DNA of 64,000 nt from Okeania sp. SIO2B3 (GTDB taxonomy: Bacteria; Cyanobacteriota; Cyanobacteriia; Cyanobacteriales; Microcoleaceae): positions 1-64,000 of the forward strand of contig NZ_JAAHGH010000033.1 of assembly GCF_010672525.1 (NCBI RefSeq), written 5' to 3'. Below, in pieces: positions 36,471 to 45,695 of the stretch. Below the pieces are notes generated by a model. The model was not told the DNA's origin. It saw only the letters and a program-made list of their open reading frames with translations, and made no database searches. Position 1 is the first letter of the stretch, and each line of letters begins with the position of its first letter. The translations under genes were made by a program, and so were the position numbers.

Positions 36471-37095
36471 TTTGATTTTCTTAACTAGGAACCGTACCTA
36501 AAATAATTGGCCTGAGTTAGCTAGCAATTTTATTGTTCTTTTTAGCTGTTATCTAATTATTATTAGATTAGGCTGATATTTAGTTGCTTGTTGCTATCTT
36601 TAAACTTGTCTTATGAATTCAAGGTGGCCATCAAGAAGTTATGTAATTTTTAATACTAAATATTGGTTATTATTGAAGCTGTAACAAATTCAAAAAAATT
36701 GCTAAAGAGGATATTAAAATTGTGGAGACCGCTCTCAAAGTCAATATTTTTTTGTCAGCTTGAATAGAGATACTATTCCTTACTCCCTACTCCTTCCTTT
36801 GGTGGAAATTTCTAATAGACATCTGGTAAAAATCAAAAATAAAATCAATTATTATCTATAAATTCTCAATTGTTCCTCCCTTTTCCCTGTTCCCTCTTTT
36901 AGACATCTAGTAAAAATCAAAAATAAAATCAATTTTAGCACATAAATCATCAATTCTTTCCCCCCTACTCCCTACTCCCTACTCCCTACTGCCTACTGCC
37001 TACTGCCTCAGATGTTTATTGTAAAAATCCTGTGCTGTACTTATAAAATATTGATAAAGTTTTAGTTAAGATATTTTCAAGTTAGAGGAAATTTT
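36471..37095. other. intergenic gap with small direct repeats
   Basis: No gene is visible. AGACATCTGGTAAAAATCAA occurs at about 36818 and, as AGACATCTAGTAAAAATCAA, at 36901, each followed by AAATAAAATCAATT. A tract of CTCCCTACTCCCTACTGCC repeats at 36965-37005. The last 60 bases are probably the leader and promoter of the DUF2808 gene, but I assign no boxes. Confidence 0.4.
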
Positions 37096-37623
37096 ATGAA
37101 ACGTATACTTTCTACTTTGCTAGTTAGTAGTTGCTTATTAACAGGTATCCCAATTGCTAGCTTGGCTCAAGGGATGCCAGGATTTACACTATTTGGTGGC
37201 CCACAACAAAAAAATCAGTTAAACTTCCGTTTAGATTCTGGTAGGTCCGGGACTTGGGATCGTTATCGACTGCGGATACCAGCAAACAAATTAAATTTAG
37301 CAGTTGCCCAGTTATCAATTTTTTATCCCAATTACTACAAAGGTTCATTTGATACAGACAAAATAGAAATTCGTGTTGGGGGAGGAAGCTCAAAAAAACC
37401 AGAATCAATACCTATTGATGAAATAGTATGGGACAAAGAAAATAATTTTGTCGAAATTTACCCTGCTGAACCTATTCCTGCGGGTAATAAAATTGAGGTA
37501 GTTTTCAGTAATGTCAGAAATCCAAGATTTGGTGGAATGTACCACTTTAATGCCAATATTAGGACTCCTGGTGATGTGCCTTTACTGCGTTATATTGGCA
37601 CATGGCTTTTGACCATAGAATAG
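37096..37623 (+). CDS. DUF2808 secreted protein
   Basis: The 175-aa protein has a cleavable signal peptide (residues 1-25, ILSTLLVSSCLLTGIPIASLAQG). Its mature beta-rich domain contains RYRLRIPANKLNLAVAQLSI and FYPNYYKGSFDTDKIEIR, then IYPAEPIPAGNKIEVVFSNV. This is the DUF2808 pattern common in cyanobacteria; function unknown, likely periplasmic. A GTTAGAGGAAATTTT ribosome site precedes the ATG. Confidence 0.88.
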   Translation: MKRILSTLLVSSCLLTGIPIASLAQGMPGFTLFGGPQQKNQLNFRLDSGRSGTWDRYRLRIPANKLNLAVAQLSIFYPNYYKGSFDTDKIEIRVGGGSSKKPESIPIDEIVWDKENNFVEIYPAEPIPAGNKIEVVFSNVRNPRFGGMYHFNANIRTPGDVPLLRYIGTWLLTIE

Positions 37624-37743
37624 GATATTTGATTGAGAAATTGACAATAGATTTGCCCTGTTTTACTTTATATGATATATGTGCTACGATTAGGGATTGT
37701 GACTTTAAATTGTGATTAGATTAGTGGCTAAGGAGTAGAAAAA

Positions 37744-37884
37744 ATGACTCAAAGGACTTTACATGGTACAAGTAGAAAAAGAAGAAGAGTATCTGGCTTT
37801 AGAACAAGAATGCGTACTAGAAATGGCCGAGCAGTAATTAAAGCACGTCGGCAAAAAGGGCGGGAGCGTCTAGCAGTCTATTAG
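37744..37884 (+). CDS. rpmH: 50S ribosomal protein L34
   Basis: This 46-aa frame, too short for many gene calls, reads [20 protein letters not shown], then [19 protein letters not shown] and ends ERLAVY. It is L34, with the family's invariant Arg/Lys-rich pattern and [13 protein letters not shown]. A GGAGTAGAAAA ribosome site precedes it. It heads the classic rpmH-rnpA-yidC cluster seen near bacterial replication origins and conserved in cyanobacteria. Confidence 0.97.
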   Translation: MTQRTLHGTSRKRRRVSGFRTRMRTRNGRAVIKARRQKGRERLAVY

Positions 37885-37941
37885 AAAAAGAAAATTAGAA
37901 ATAGTTCTGATGATTATAGACAAGTTTTAAATAATCTCAAT

Positions 37942-38349
37942 ATGTTGCCTATCGAAAACAGGCTGCGTCATTATAAAGATTTTGGTGTTGTATATCAGAA
38001 AGGAATTCGCAAGAATAGTTCTTATCTGACATTAAAGGCTCTGCGTCATCAGCAAGAGCCTAAGTTACCTCAAAGTGTAGATAACTTAGAACCTCTGCGA
38101 CCTACTCGGATAGGCATTACTATTAGTAAAAAAGTGAGCAAAGGAGCAGTAGTCAGAAATCGAATTAAACGCCAAATTAGAGCAGGTTTACGTCAAATGT
38201 TGCCATTTATATCCAAAGGATGGGATATTGTGATTGTAGTTAAACCAACAGCTCAACAGTGCAATTATTCTCAATTTCTGCAACAATTAGAAGAGTTATT
38301 GACACAACTGGAGGTGTTGGATGGGTATTCGAGAGGAAGCCTTTTATGA
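37942..38349 (+). CDS. rnpA: ribonuclease P protein component
   Basis: RnpA assists the RNase P RNA in 5' maturation of tRNAs. The 135-aa protein begins MLPIENRLRHYKDFGVVYQKG and contains ISKKVSKGAVVRNRIKRQIRAGLRQML (~73-99), the RNR motif of the family, then DIVIVVKPTA. It follows rpmH by 57 bases, and its 3' end overlaps the next gene by 29 bases in another frame. Confidence 0.95.
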   Translation: MLPIENRLRHYKDFGVVYQKGIRKNSSYLTLKALRHQQEPKLPQSVDNLEPLRPTRIGITISKKVSKGAVVRNRIKRQIRAGLRQMLPFISKGWDIVIVVKPTAQQCNYSQFLQQLEELLTQLEVLDGYSRGSLL

Positions 38350-38710
38350 AGGTGGTCCCCACATAGGAGATTTAATTCTTAACTTATTAATTGGTTTAAC
38401 AATTATTGGCCTACCTCTAACTGTTGCTGCTATTGTTAGAGCTTTATGGTTACGGTATAGGATTACTAATCGTCGAGTTTCCGTGATCGGAGGCTGGATG
38501 GGACAAGATCGAACAGATATTGTTTACTCAGAAATTGTCAATATAGCAAAAGTCCCCAGAGGATTAGGAGCTTGGGGGGACTTGGTAGTTACTCTCAGAA
38601 ATGGTACTCGTTTAGAACTCAGGGCAATACCAAGATTTAGAGAAATTGAATCTTACATAACTGAAAAAATGGCTGCAAAAGCCCAAAAAACTAATAGTTC
38701 TAGTAATTGA
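38321..38710 (+). CDS. PH-domain membrane protein of the rnpA-yidC cluster
   Basis: The 129-aa protein has a hydrophobic N-terminal segment (residues ~17-42, DLILNLLIGLTIIGLPLTVAAIV) and a bacterial PH domain: YRITNRRVSVIGGWMGQDRTDIVYSEIVNIAKV (~46-78), then VTLRNGTRLELRAIPRFREIESYI. Such PH proteins sit between rnpA and yidC in many cyanobacteria. The start overlaps the rnpA end (ATG at 38321 after GGAGGTGTTGG), so coupling is likely. A role in membrane protein insertion is only suggested by position. Confidence 0.85.
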   Translation: MGIREEAFYEGGPHIGDLILNLLIGLTIIGLPLTVAAIVRALWLRYRITNRRVSVIGGWMGQDRTDIVYSEIVNIAKVPRGLGAWGDLVVTLRNGTRLELRAIPRFREIESYITEKMAAKAQKTNSSSN

Positions 38711-38902
38711 TAGTTATTTAACTATTATTTTTCATTCGTTATGTGTCTTTCAATTAGCTACTACTATAATATCGACCTAGTAAATTTTCTTATAAATGAC
38801 TAATTTATATGTATTGAACTAGATACCTTTATTATATAGTAATCAAAAATTAAAAATAGTCGAAATTAGAAATATCACCAGCCCCAAGGTTGACATAAAA
38901 TA

Positions 38903-40051
38903 ATGGATTTTGGTATAGGGTTTCTTTCCAACAATATAATGCTGCCGATCCTAGATTTTTTCTACGGGATCGTACCAAGTTATGGTCTAGCGATCGTAGC
39001 TTTAACTCTTGTAATTCGCGCAAGTCTCTACCCCTTAAATGCGGGGTCAATTAGAAATATGCGTAAGATGAAAGTTACGCAACCTTTGATGAAAAAGCGA
39101 CAAGAGGAGATTCAAAAACGCTATAAAGACGATCCACAAAAACAGCAGGAAGAAATGGGTAAACTGATGAAAGAGTTTAATCCATTGGCAGGATGTTTGC
39201 CACTGCTATTTCAAATGCCTATACTGTTTGCCTTGTTTGCAACTCTGCGTGGATCGCCCTTTACTAATATTAATTACACTGTAGATATACAAATATTTCC
39301 TCAAGAACAACTAGAGCGAATTCAACCACAAGCTTATATAACTTCACCTCAAAATATATATGTTAATGATGGTGTCCACTTTCCTATTTTTGCCTTGATG
39401 CCTAGTGGTAATAAGTTAGTTGTTGGAGATAAAGCTCAGGTCGAATTTCAAACAGTAGAGGGTAAATCTCTAGAAACTCTCAAACAGGAATATAATCAAA
39501 CCGAAGTTAAACCTACATGGACTATAACTAAAGGTTCAGAAAGAGTTCAAATCGATCAAGATGGTAACTTGGTAGCTTTACAATCAGGTGAAGCTACAAT
39601 TCAAGGTACTATCCCAGGAATTGCAGCAAATAAAGGATTTCTATTTATTAAAGCTCTAGGTCGTGTCGGTGCCTTTGATGAAAATGGGGCGATTCATTGG
39701 GATATATTAATTATGGTGATTGGTTTTGGAGTTAGTATCTATGCTAGTCAGACTATATCAGGAAAAGGACCTGGGGCTAACAATGCTAATCCTAATCAAG
39801 ACTCAATCAACAAAATCACTCCCTTTTTGTTTTCAGGAATATTTCTGTTTACTCCTTTACCGGCAGGTGTGTTACTTTATATGCTTATCGCTAACATATT
39901 TCAAACGGTTCAGGCTTTTATTCTATCTAAAGAACCATTACCTGAAAACCTACAGAAATTAGTAGAAGAGTCACAACCAAAAACAACAAAAACAGGAAAG
40001 GGAAGAGAAGCACTACCCTTTGAACCAGGACGTTCTAAGAAGAAAGCTTAA
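38903..40051 (+). CDS. yidC: membrane protein insertase YidC/Oxa1 (Alb3-like)
   Basis: YidC inserts and folds inner-membrane and thylakoid proteins. The 382-aa protein has helix 1 near 24-48 ([19 protein letters not shown], with the conserved Arg39). The charged cytoplasmic hairpin follows ([21 protein letters not shown]), then [21 protein letters not shown] (~93-113). A long insert of ~115 residues typical of cyanobacteria comes next, then the last helices (~258-345). The Lys-rich tail ends SKKKA. It overlaps the jag start (TAATG) and is probably cotranscribed. Confidence 0.95.
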   Translation: MDFGIGFLSNNIMLPILDFFYGIVPSYGLAIVALTLVIRASLYPLNAGSIRNMRKMKVTQPLMKKRQEEIQKRYKDDPQKQQEEMGKLMKEFNPLAGCLPLLFQMPILFALFATLRGSPFTNINYTVDIQIFPQEQLERIQPQAYITSPQNIYVNDGVHFPIFALMPSGNKLVVGDKAQVEFQTVEGKSLETLKQEYNQTEVKPTWTITKGSERVQIDQDGNLVALQSGEATIQGTIPGIAANKGFLFIKALGRVGAFDENGAIHWDILIMVIGFGVSIYASQTISGKGPGANNANPNQDSINKITPFLFSGIFLFTPLPAGVLLYMLIANIFQTVQAFILSKEPLPENLQKLVEESQPKTTKTGKGREALPFEPGRSKKKA

Positions 40052-40551
40052 TGCTAGTAATGAACGATAGTTATTATATAGAGCAAGGACTAGACCAAGG
40101 AAAGCAATGGCTAGAGAAACTGCTGATTTTAGCAGAAATTCCAGCAAAAGTCATAGGTCAACAACAAGAAGACGGCTATTGGTTAATCATAGATGAGACT
40201 AATCTGACACAAGAACAAATTTCTATTCTAGTAGGATTCGATGGCAAAGCAATTGATGCAATTCAGTACCTTGTTAATACAATTCTGAATATAGGTAATG
40301 ATTCAGAACAACATTTGTCCTACACTGTGGAAATAGCTGGTTATCGAGCTCGTCGTCAAGAAGAACTCCTATTAATAGCAGAGTATGCAGCCAAAAAAGT
40401 ACGTTTGACTGGTGAAGAGCATGAGTTAACATCTCTATCTTCTGCCGAACGTCGTCAAATACATACTATGCTTCAAGACTGTGAAGATTTAGAAACTTAC
40501 AGTCATGGACAGGAACCAGACCGCCGTTTAGTAGTAAAAATTAGAAGTTAA
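40051..40551 (+). CDS. Jag/KhpB-like KH-R3H RNA-binding protein
   Basis: The 166-aa protein (or 163 aa from ATG 40060, the more usual start MNDS...) opens with a short helical part. A KH domain follows (ISILVGFDGKAIDAIQYLVNTIL, ~62-84) and then an R3H domain (LTSLSSAERRQIHTMLQDCEDLETYSHGQEPDRRLVV, ~127-163) with the RxxxH core. Jag/KhpB proteins bind RNA and affect envelope and cell-size genes. The gene follows yidC as in most bacteria. Confidence 0.92.
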   Translation: MLVMNDSYYIEQGLDQGKQWLEKLLILAEIPAKVIGQQQEDGYWLIIDETNLTQEQISILVGFDGKAIDAIQYLVNTILNIGNDSEQHLSYTVEIAGYRARRQEELLLIAEYAAKKVRLTGEEHELTSLSSAERRQIHTMLQDCEDLETYSHGQEPDRRLVVKIRS

Positions 40552-40692
40552 TGACCAATAGAAAATATATAGAAAATATTTGGAGAAAAGAATGAATTAT
40601 AGAGATTAAAATCATTAGTTAGGTAAAGCAAATTCAGAATTCTGAGTATAGAATTCTGAATCGCTGGTATGGAATAAGTGAGGTAAAAGAAG

Positions 40693-41202
40693 ATGGAAGT
40701 AATACATATTCCCAGTCTACTAAAAAAAACTGACCAGACTGAGGCTATTAAGTTTGAGGAATTTATATCAGACTTGGAAACACTGACTCCAGTTAGGGGC
40801 TATTTACAAGTAACTAATCATGGCAATTATCTGGAAGTTAAAGGAGAATTAGAAACAATTATTACTCTCACTTGTGATAGATGTTTAAAACAGTACAACT
40901 ACAAATTGGCGATCGCTCCAAAAGAATTAATTTGGTTTAAAGAAATTCAAGAGCAAAAAGATTTATTTCACATAGAAGTAGAAAATTCTGTGGAAGATTT
41001 GGTAGAAACTTTACCTCCAGATGGATATTTTAACCCTAGAGAATGGGTATATGAACAGTTGTGTTTGGCAGTTCCTCCAAGAAAGTTATGCGATAAAAAT
41101 TGCCAGGGAATTAAATTATCTGATATAAATGGCTCCTCATCAATTCTAGACCGACGATGGGCGGCTTTAGAGTCTATTAAAAAACAACTAAATAATAGTT
41201 GA
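40693..41202 (+). CDS. YceD/DUF177-family protein
   Basis: The 169-aa protein contains the DUF177 signature TLTCDRCLKQYNYKLAI (~58-74) and the C-terminal LCLAVPPRKLCDKNCQGI with its Cys pair (~133-150). It ends DRRWAALESIKKQL. The family (YceD; Trichodesmium and plant homologues) is linked to large-ribosomal RNA or L32 handling. It normally neighbours rpmF, but in cyanobacteria it occurs after jag as here. It is the last intact gene of this cluster. Confidence 0.9.
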   Translation: MEVIHIPSLLKKTDQTEAIKFEEFISDLETLTPVRGYLQVTNHGNYLEVKGELETIITLTCDRCLKQYNYKLAIAPKELIWFKEIQEQKDLFHIEVENSVEDLVETLPPDGYFNPREWVYEQLCLAVPPRKLCDKNCQGIKLSDINGSSSILDRRWAALESIKKQLNNS

Positions 41203-41487
41203 GAGTGAGCGATTAAAGTTGGTTATTAAGTATTAACAAAAAAACTTTTTACCAAATAAAAGATTATGAATAATAGATTGATCGAAAATTTAATTGATTT
41301 TTTACCTGCTTCATTTCGGAAAAAATATAGCCCTTTAAAAAAGGAAGTGAAAATTATTTATGGTAAGCTAACAAGACAAATTTTAGGACGGCCTGCATTG
41401 CCAAAATTAGATAATGGAGCTATCAACCTTCATGTTGGATGTGGTTCTATTAATCATCCAACTTTGATGTCGGCAAGGGGTCTCCCG

Positions 41488-41688
41488 TTATACGAATGTT
41501 AACGGGAGGGGAATTGCCGACCAACAAATAAACCGCGTAGCGTCCGCTTGAGCGGGATTTTTCGGTAAACCCTTGATGTAGTCTCGAATGATTTGGGCAA
41601 CAGATAAGTCTTTCCTTTTAGCGTATCAATTAATTTTTTCATAATTTACTTGATTTACTCGAATTACTATCCGTTTATTTCTTGTCAT
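41488..41688 (-). pseudogene. ribbon-helix-helix-like small gene inside the element, interrupted
   Basis: From ATG 41688 the minus strand reads MTRNKRIVIRVNQVNYEKIN, a TGA at 41626-41628, then YAKRKDLSVAQIIRDYIKGL and ends at 41488. The strand-helix-helix pattern (RIVIRVN...KDLSVAQIIRDYI) resembles small RHH proteins that sit divergently in some cyanobacterial IS607/IS605 elements. With the in-frame stop it is probably inactive. Family assignment rests on pattern only. Confidence 0.5.
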
Positions 41689-41789
41689 TGTATGCATATT
41701 TGTGTTATGGTGATTATATCAGGAGTGGCGGTAATACGCACCTGATAACATTACATAGAAAACAACATAGAGTATGGGGTTCAATTCAG

Positions 41790-42036
41790 AAGTTCTAGTC
41801 AGCCCGTGAAAAGGTAAAACTCTTGAGGGTCCTGGATGAGTACAGAATTGTTCAGTACAAAAAGGCGGTTGGTCCTATCGTCTCTGTCTGCGGAGGGCTC
41901 GCGTGGTTGCACTCCCTGTGTTTCGCTCCGCGACATGTAACGCGCAGCGTTGCGCCAGCAAAACAGAAAGCCCGCGTCCGTGAGGTGGGGAAGCCTACAT
42001 CATAATCTTTGATTTGATGTAGGAGAACGTGACAAT
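41790..42036 (+). ncRNA. omega-RNA-like right end of the element
   Basis: This G+C-rich, non-coding stretch has the features of the TnpB guide-RNA scaffold region (GCCCGTGAAAAGG, GCGGTTGGTCC, CCCGCGTCCGTGAGG) and the terminal hairpin AAGCCTACATCA / TGATGTAGGAG followed by AACGTGACA. It is the best preserved of the five such ends in the window, yet no intact tnpB is seen here to use it. Confidence 0.55.
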
Positions 42037-42547
42037 TTATTAATATTGATGGATTACTAGCACCTCATATTCACTACATAAGCCCAATAGATAATTTAGC
42101 TCCTCTTAAAGATAACAGTGTAGACTTGATTTATGGTTCTCATTGTCTAGAACATTTTTCCCATCGTATGGTTTCTCAAGTCTTAAATGAATGGTTCCGA
42201 GTCCTGAAGGAAGGTGGTATTCTGCGTCTTTCTGTGCCTGACTTTGATTTGTTAATAGATAAATACAGAGCAAGTGGAAATAATATTAATAAGATTATCA
42301 TTTTTTTAATGGGTGGACAAAACTATAAGTTTAACTTTCACATGACAGTATTTAATCAATCAAATTTAGAGTTACTTCTCAAAAAAAACAGGATTTAAGG
42401 AGGTTGAAAAATGGCAGGCAGGCTAATGTGAAATGACTATATTTAATGATAACTATAGAAATCCAATAAGCCTAAATATTGAAGCAGTTAAGTAATTGTT
42501 TTTATTATTTAGTCTATCTAAATTACTATTTATATTTATGATGATTG

Positions 42548-44047
42548 ATGAATTTTCAAGAAGAATTTGAACTACTACTCCGCTCGCGCTACTCAATAAT
42601 TTATATTCAGACGAGGGAAGAAGAACGAGTAGAAATTGCAATTACTGAATCAGCAAAAAAACAAGGTAATAGAGCAGTTTATACATGGGATTTTGTCGAA
42701 GGATATCAAAATAATCCTAACGATACAGGGTGGGGAAAAAGAAATCCTCTCCAAGGTTTAGAGCTTGTGGAAAAATTGCCAGAATCTGCTCCTGCGGTCT
42801 TTATTTTGCGTGATTTTCAAAGATTTTTGGAAGATATTTCTATTTCGAGAAAATTACGAAATTTGGCAAAAAAATTAAAATCTCAACCTAAAAATCTAGT
42901 TATTCTTGCTCCTCAAATATCTGTTCCAGAAGATTTAACTGAAGTTTTAACAATCATAGAATTCCCACTGCCAAATAGTCAAGAAATTGCCCAAGAAGTA
43001 GAACGTCTATTAGTGGCAATGGGTCAATCTTTAGACAAACGTTTATTAGATGAAGTTGTTCGAGCAGCTCAAGGATTATCTATTGAAAGAATTAGAAGAG
43101 TTTTGGCTAAAGCAATTGCTACTCACGGAGAATTACAGCTTAATGATGTTGATTTAATCTTAGAAGAAAAACGCCAAACTATCCGCCAAACTCAAATATT
43201 AGATTTCTATCCTGCTCGTGAAAATATTTCTGATATTGGGGGTTTAGATAATCTTAAAGATTGGTTATTGCGACGTGGAGGAGCATTTTCTGAGCGAGCG
43301 AGACAATATGGTTTGCCTCATCCGAGGGGTTTACTTTTGGTAGGAATACAAGGTACTGGCAAATCTCTTACCGCTAAGGCGATCGCTCATCATTGGCATT
43401 TGCCTCTACTACGTTTGGACGTGGGACGTTTGTTTGGAGGGTTGGTCGGAGAGTCGGAGTCTCGTACCCGACAGATGATTTCTATTGCGGAAGCTTTAGC
43501 ACCTTGTGTTCTCTGGATCGATGAAATTGATAAGGGTTTTGCAGGGTTGAAAAGTCAAGGAGATGCTGGTACTACGAGTCGTGTTTTTGGTACTTTTATT
43601 ACTTGGTTAGCTGAGAAAAAATCTCCTGTATTTGTAGTAGCTACTGCTAATAATATTCAATCTTTACCACCTGAGATATTAAGAAAAGGCAGGTTTGATG
43701 AAATATTTTTTGTTGGTTTGCCTAACCAAGAAGAAAGAACAGCTATTTTTGAGGTACATTTATCTCGGTTAAGACCTCACAATATCAAAAATTATGATAT
43801 AAATCGTCTAGCTTATGAAACTCCAGATTTTTCTGGTGCAGAAATAGAACAATCTCTCATTGAAGCTATGCACATTGGATTTAGTCAAAATCGTGAGTTT
43901 ACTACTGAGGATATTTTAGAGTCTGCTAGTCAAATTATACCTTTAGCTAGAACTGCAGAAGAACAAATTAAATTTTTACAAGATTGGGCAGCAGCAGGTA
44001 AAGCACGTCTTGCTTCTAGATATGGTGGCTTAAAAGGTAATTTTTAG
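42548..44047 (+). CDS. AAA ATPase Ycf46
   Basis: From ATG 42548 (the TTG three bases earlier is less likely) the protein is 499 aa. The N-terminal half (MNFQEEFELLLRSRYSIIYI...) is specific to Ycf46. The AAA domain follows with IGGLDNLKDWLLRRGGAF, Walker A GIQGTGKS (~263-270), Walker B CVLWIDEID (~320-328), sensor 1 VVATANN and GRFDEIFFVGLP. Ycf46 is encoded in red-algal plastids and all cyanobacteria and has been linked to inorganic carbon use in Synechocystis. No neighbour hints at a complex. Confidence 0.93.
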   Translation: MNFQEEFELLLRSRYSIIYIQTREEERVEIAITESAKKQGNRAVYTWDFVEGYQNNPNDTGWGKRNPLQGLELVEKLPESAPAVFILRDFQRFLEDISISRKLRNLAKKLKSQPKNLVILAPQISVPEDLTEVLTIIEFPLPNSQEIAQEVERLLVAMGQSLDKRLLDEVVRAAQGLSIERIRRVLAKAIATHGELQLNDVDLILEEKRQTIRQTQILDFYPARENISDIGGLDNLKDWLLRRGGAFSERARQYGLPHPRGLLLVGIQGTGKSLTAKAIAHHWHLPLLRLDVGRLFGGLVGESESRTRQMISIAEALAPCVLWIDEIDKGFAGLKSQGDAGTTSRVFGTFITWLAEKKSPVFVVATANNIQSLPPEILRKGRFDEIFFVGLPNQEERTAIFEVHLSRLRPHNIKNYDINRLAYETPDFSGAEIEQSLIEAMHIGFSQNREFTTEDILESASQIIPLARTAEEQIKFLQDWAAAGKARLASRYGGLKGNF

Positions 44048-44112
44048 AATAGCAGAAGAAGGAAGAGGAAAGAAGGAAGAGGGAAGAAGAAAATAGTGAT
44101 ACTAAATTATTT

Positions 44113-44334
44113 AGGACTTACGCAAATTATTAGACAATACGCTATCTGTAGGGGGCGAATGCCATATCTGTAGGGGGCGAATGCCATATCTGTAGGGGGC
44201 GAATGCCATATCTGTAGGGGGCGAATGCCATATCTGTAGGGGGCGAATGCCATATCTGTAGGGGGCGAATGCCATATCTGTAGGGGGCGAATGCCATTCG
44301 CCCCTACTGGATATGACGGTTCTGCGTAAGTCCT
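44113..44334. mobile_element. small inverted-repeat element, family E (ends AGGACTTACGCA), with embedded minisatellite
   Basis: Perfect inverted ends AGGACTTACGCA (44113-44124) and TGCGTAAGTCCT (44323-44334). Inside, a 22-base unit TATCTGTAGGGGGCGAATGC plus CA is repeated seven times from 44143. The last unit runs into TTCGCCCCTAC, which pairs with GTAGGGGGCGAA. Further ACTTACGCA-ended elements are at 63527-63598 and 63654-63744. No gene inside. Confidence 0.8.
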
Positions 44335-44381
44335 GTTATTGATAAATGTTTCCTACAAATAACTTTCTAGTTGTTAGGTGT

Positions 44382-44501
44382 TATACCATTTTTATGTGAG
44401 GCTGCACAGAATTATTAATTTTTGAATTTATCTGTTTTTATCTGGAGTTAATTATGATTATCTTTTATTCTATGCAGCTTCATATTAAATTGGTATTAGG
44501 C
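44382..44501. repeat. interspersed hairpin repeat, family F
   Basis: Arms TATACCATTTTTATGTGAGG / ATATTAAATTGGTATT (outer) and GCTGCACAGAA / TTCTATGCAGC (inner) make a ~120-base imperfect hairpin. Copies lie at 46467-46580 (reverse), 28520-28640 and within 21640-21735. Confidence 0.6.
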
Positions 44502-44720
44502 AAATTATTAATTACTAATTGTTAATTATTAATTATTTACTAGCCAGTTGATTTTTAACATTCTTTTTTCAGCCTTGGTATTACATCTTAATTTGTGATT
44601 GATTCCTACAATAAAAAAATCTATATTTCATAAAATCAAAAAAATAAACCTTTTTGATTATGTTTTTCTTTCTCTGTTCCCTATTCCCTATTCCCTGTAT
44701 TGTGACTGTAGTAATATTTT

Positions 44721-45170
44721 ATGAAATTGGTTATTAAAATTATGAATTTTTATAGCTTATTCAAATTTTTAGTAGGGTTTATTTTAGCAATACTATTGCT
44801 CATTGGTGCTAGTGCAGCATCAGTTCTCTACTTTGCCGCAAAACTAACGAAAATGCCTGAAAAACCAATATTTACTAATGAAAAACCTGTTGCCCAAAAA
44901 GTGAGTACGTCTTCTGCAGAAGCTACAAATAAAAATTTATCTAATCAATTAGACCCTGGAGCTTACAGAGCTATTGTAGTTGAACCTATTGGTTTGATTT
45001 TACGGGATACTCCTAGCAGAGATGCTAATCGTATTGGTGGTGTTTCTTATCAAGAGAAAGTTATAGTTTTGGAAGAAAGTTCAGATAAAAGATGGCAAAG
45101 GATTCGAGTAGATGATGGGAGTAATCGTACAGGGTGGGTATCAGGTGGTAATACTGAAAAATTGGAGTAA
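44721..45170 (+). CDS. membrane-anchored bacterial SH3-domain protein
   Basis: The 149-aa protein has one N-terminal membrane helix (residues ~14-38, FLVGFILAILLLIGASAASVLYFAA), a Ser/Lys-rich linker and a C-terminal SH3b domain: VEPIGLILRDTPSRDANRIGGVSYQEKVIVLEES (~86-119), RWQRIRVDD, GWVSGGNTEKLE. SH3b domains bind wall peptides or metals; the role here is unknown. An alternative start at 44742 (MNFYSLFKF) would lose seven residues. Confidence 0.8.
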   Translation: MKLVIKIMNFYSLFKFLVGFILAILLLIGASAASVLYFAAKLTKMPEKPIFTNEKPVAQKVSTSSAEATNKNLSNQLDPGAYRAIVVEPIGLILRDTPSRDANRIGGVSYQEKVIVLEESSDKRWQRIRVDDGSNRTGWVSGGNTEKLE

Positions 45171-45310
45171 ATTCTCTATTCTTTAATATCATTGAAAATT
45201 TACCTAATAAATATAAATTTTGAGTATAAAAACATATTTCTAGGTAATTATTTAATTTTTTTATCTTCTCTGTTACCTTTTCCCAACTTCTGCAAAAAAT
45301 TTATCATTAA

Positions 45311-45548
45311 ATAGGGCTTACTGATTAAATCTAAAAACATTGACGTATAAATACTTGAGCCTTTTTTAGGTCGAAAAAAGTGTTTGGTTTTCAGCTCTTT
45401 ATGCTCAAAAAGTTAGTATTTTAGGCGCATAGTTGGGCAGAAAAATCATTCTTACAAAACTTAGCTCCTATCTCCTCACTCATTCCCCGTTCCTCCTGTC
45501 TCCTGTCTCCTACCCCTACTAAAAGACTTTTGAGCGCAAACCCTAAAT
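45311..45548. mobile_element. small element family C, inverted copy
   Basis: Ends ATAGGGCTTACTGATTAAAT (45311) and TTTGAGCGCAAACCCTAAAT (45530-45549) are inverted. The interior TTGGGCAGAAAAATCATTC and CCTACCCCTACTAAAAGACT is the reverse complement of the 26772 copy. No gene inside. Confidence 0.68.
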
Positions 45549-45695
45549 AGTCTTGATTTGTTAAGAAATTTAGAGAAATTTTAATCTTAATTGCAAAACC
45601 AGGATAATTTCCATCTTAATTATTAATTCAGTGATAGGTTGAGACAACGTTGTTAGTTATGAATTGTTTAAAAAATCTATCTGGGATTAATAATT

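Larger units (their letters stand above)
41469..42042 (+). mobile_element. tnpB-less IS200/605-like element inserted in the methyltransferase gene
   Basis: The left boundary follows TTGAT (41464-41468), the target motif known for several TnpB elements. The first ~50 bases form a hairpin (CGGCAAGGGG / CCCC... and CTCCCGTTA / TAACGGGAG). The right end carries an omega-RNA-like tail closing with GAAGCCTACATCA, TGATGTAGGAG, AACGTGACA. No tnpA or tnpB frame remains, only a small broken frame on the minus strand. The exact right edge (42036-42042) is uncertain. A join at 42042 would restore NHPTLINIDG. Confidence 0.75.
41266..42498 (+). pseudogene. SAM-dependent methyltransferase gene, broken by an element and frameshifts
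   Basis: The first part (41266-41468) reads NGAINLHVGCGSINHPTL, with the SAM-binding GCG motif. After an insertion of ~574 bases the frame resumes INIDGLLAPHIHYISPIDNL and PLKDNSVDLIYGSHCLEHFS, then EWFRVLKEGGILRLSVPDFD. This is the COG4627-type methyltransferase often linked to glycan genes. Near 42390 a run of eight A's has gained one base: KKNRI-stop instead of KKTGFKEVEKWQAG. The tail YRNPISLNIEAVK (to 42498) is again in another frame. It cannot make a full protein. Confidence 0.85.
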
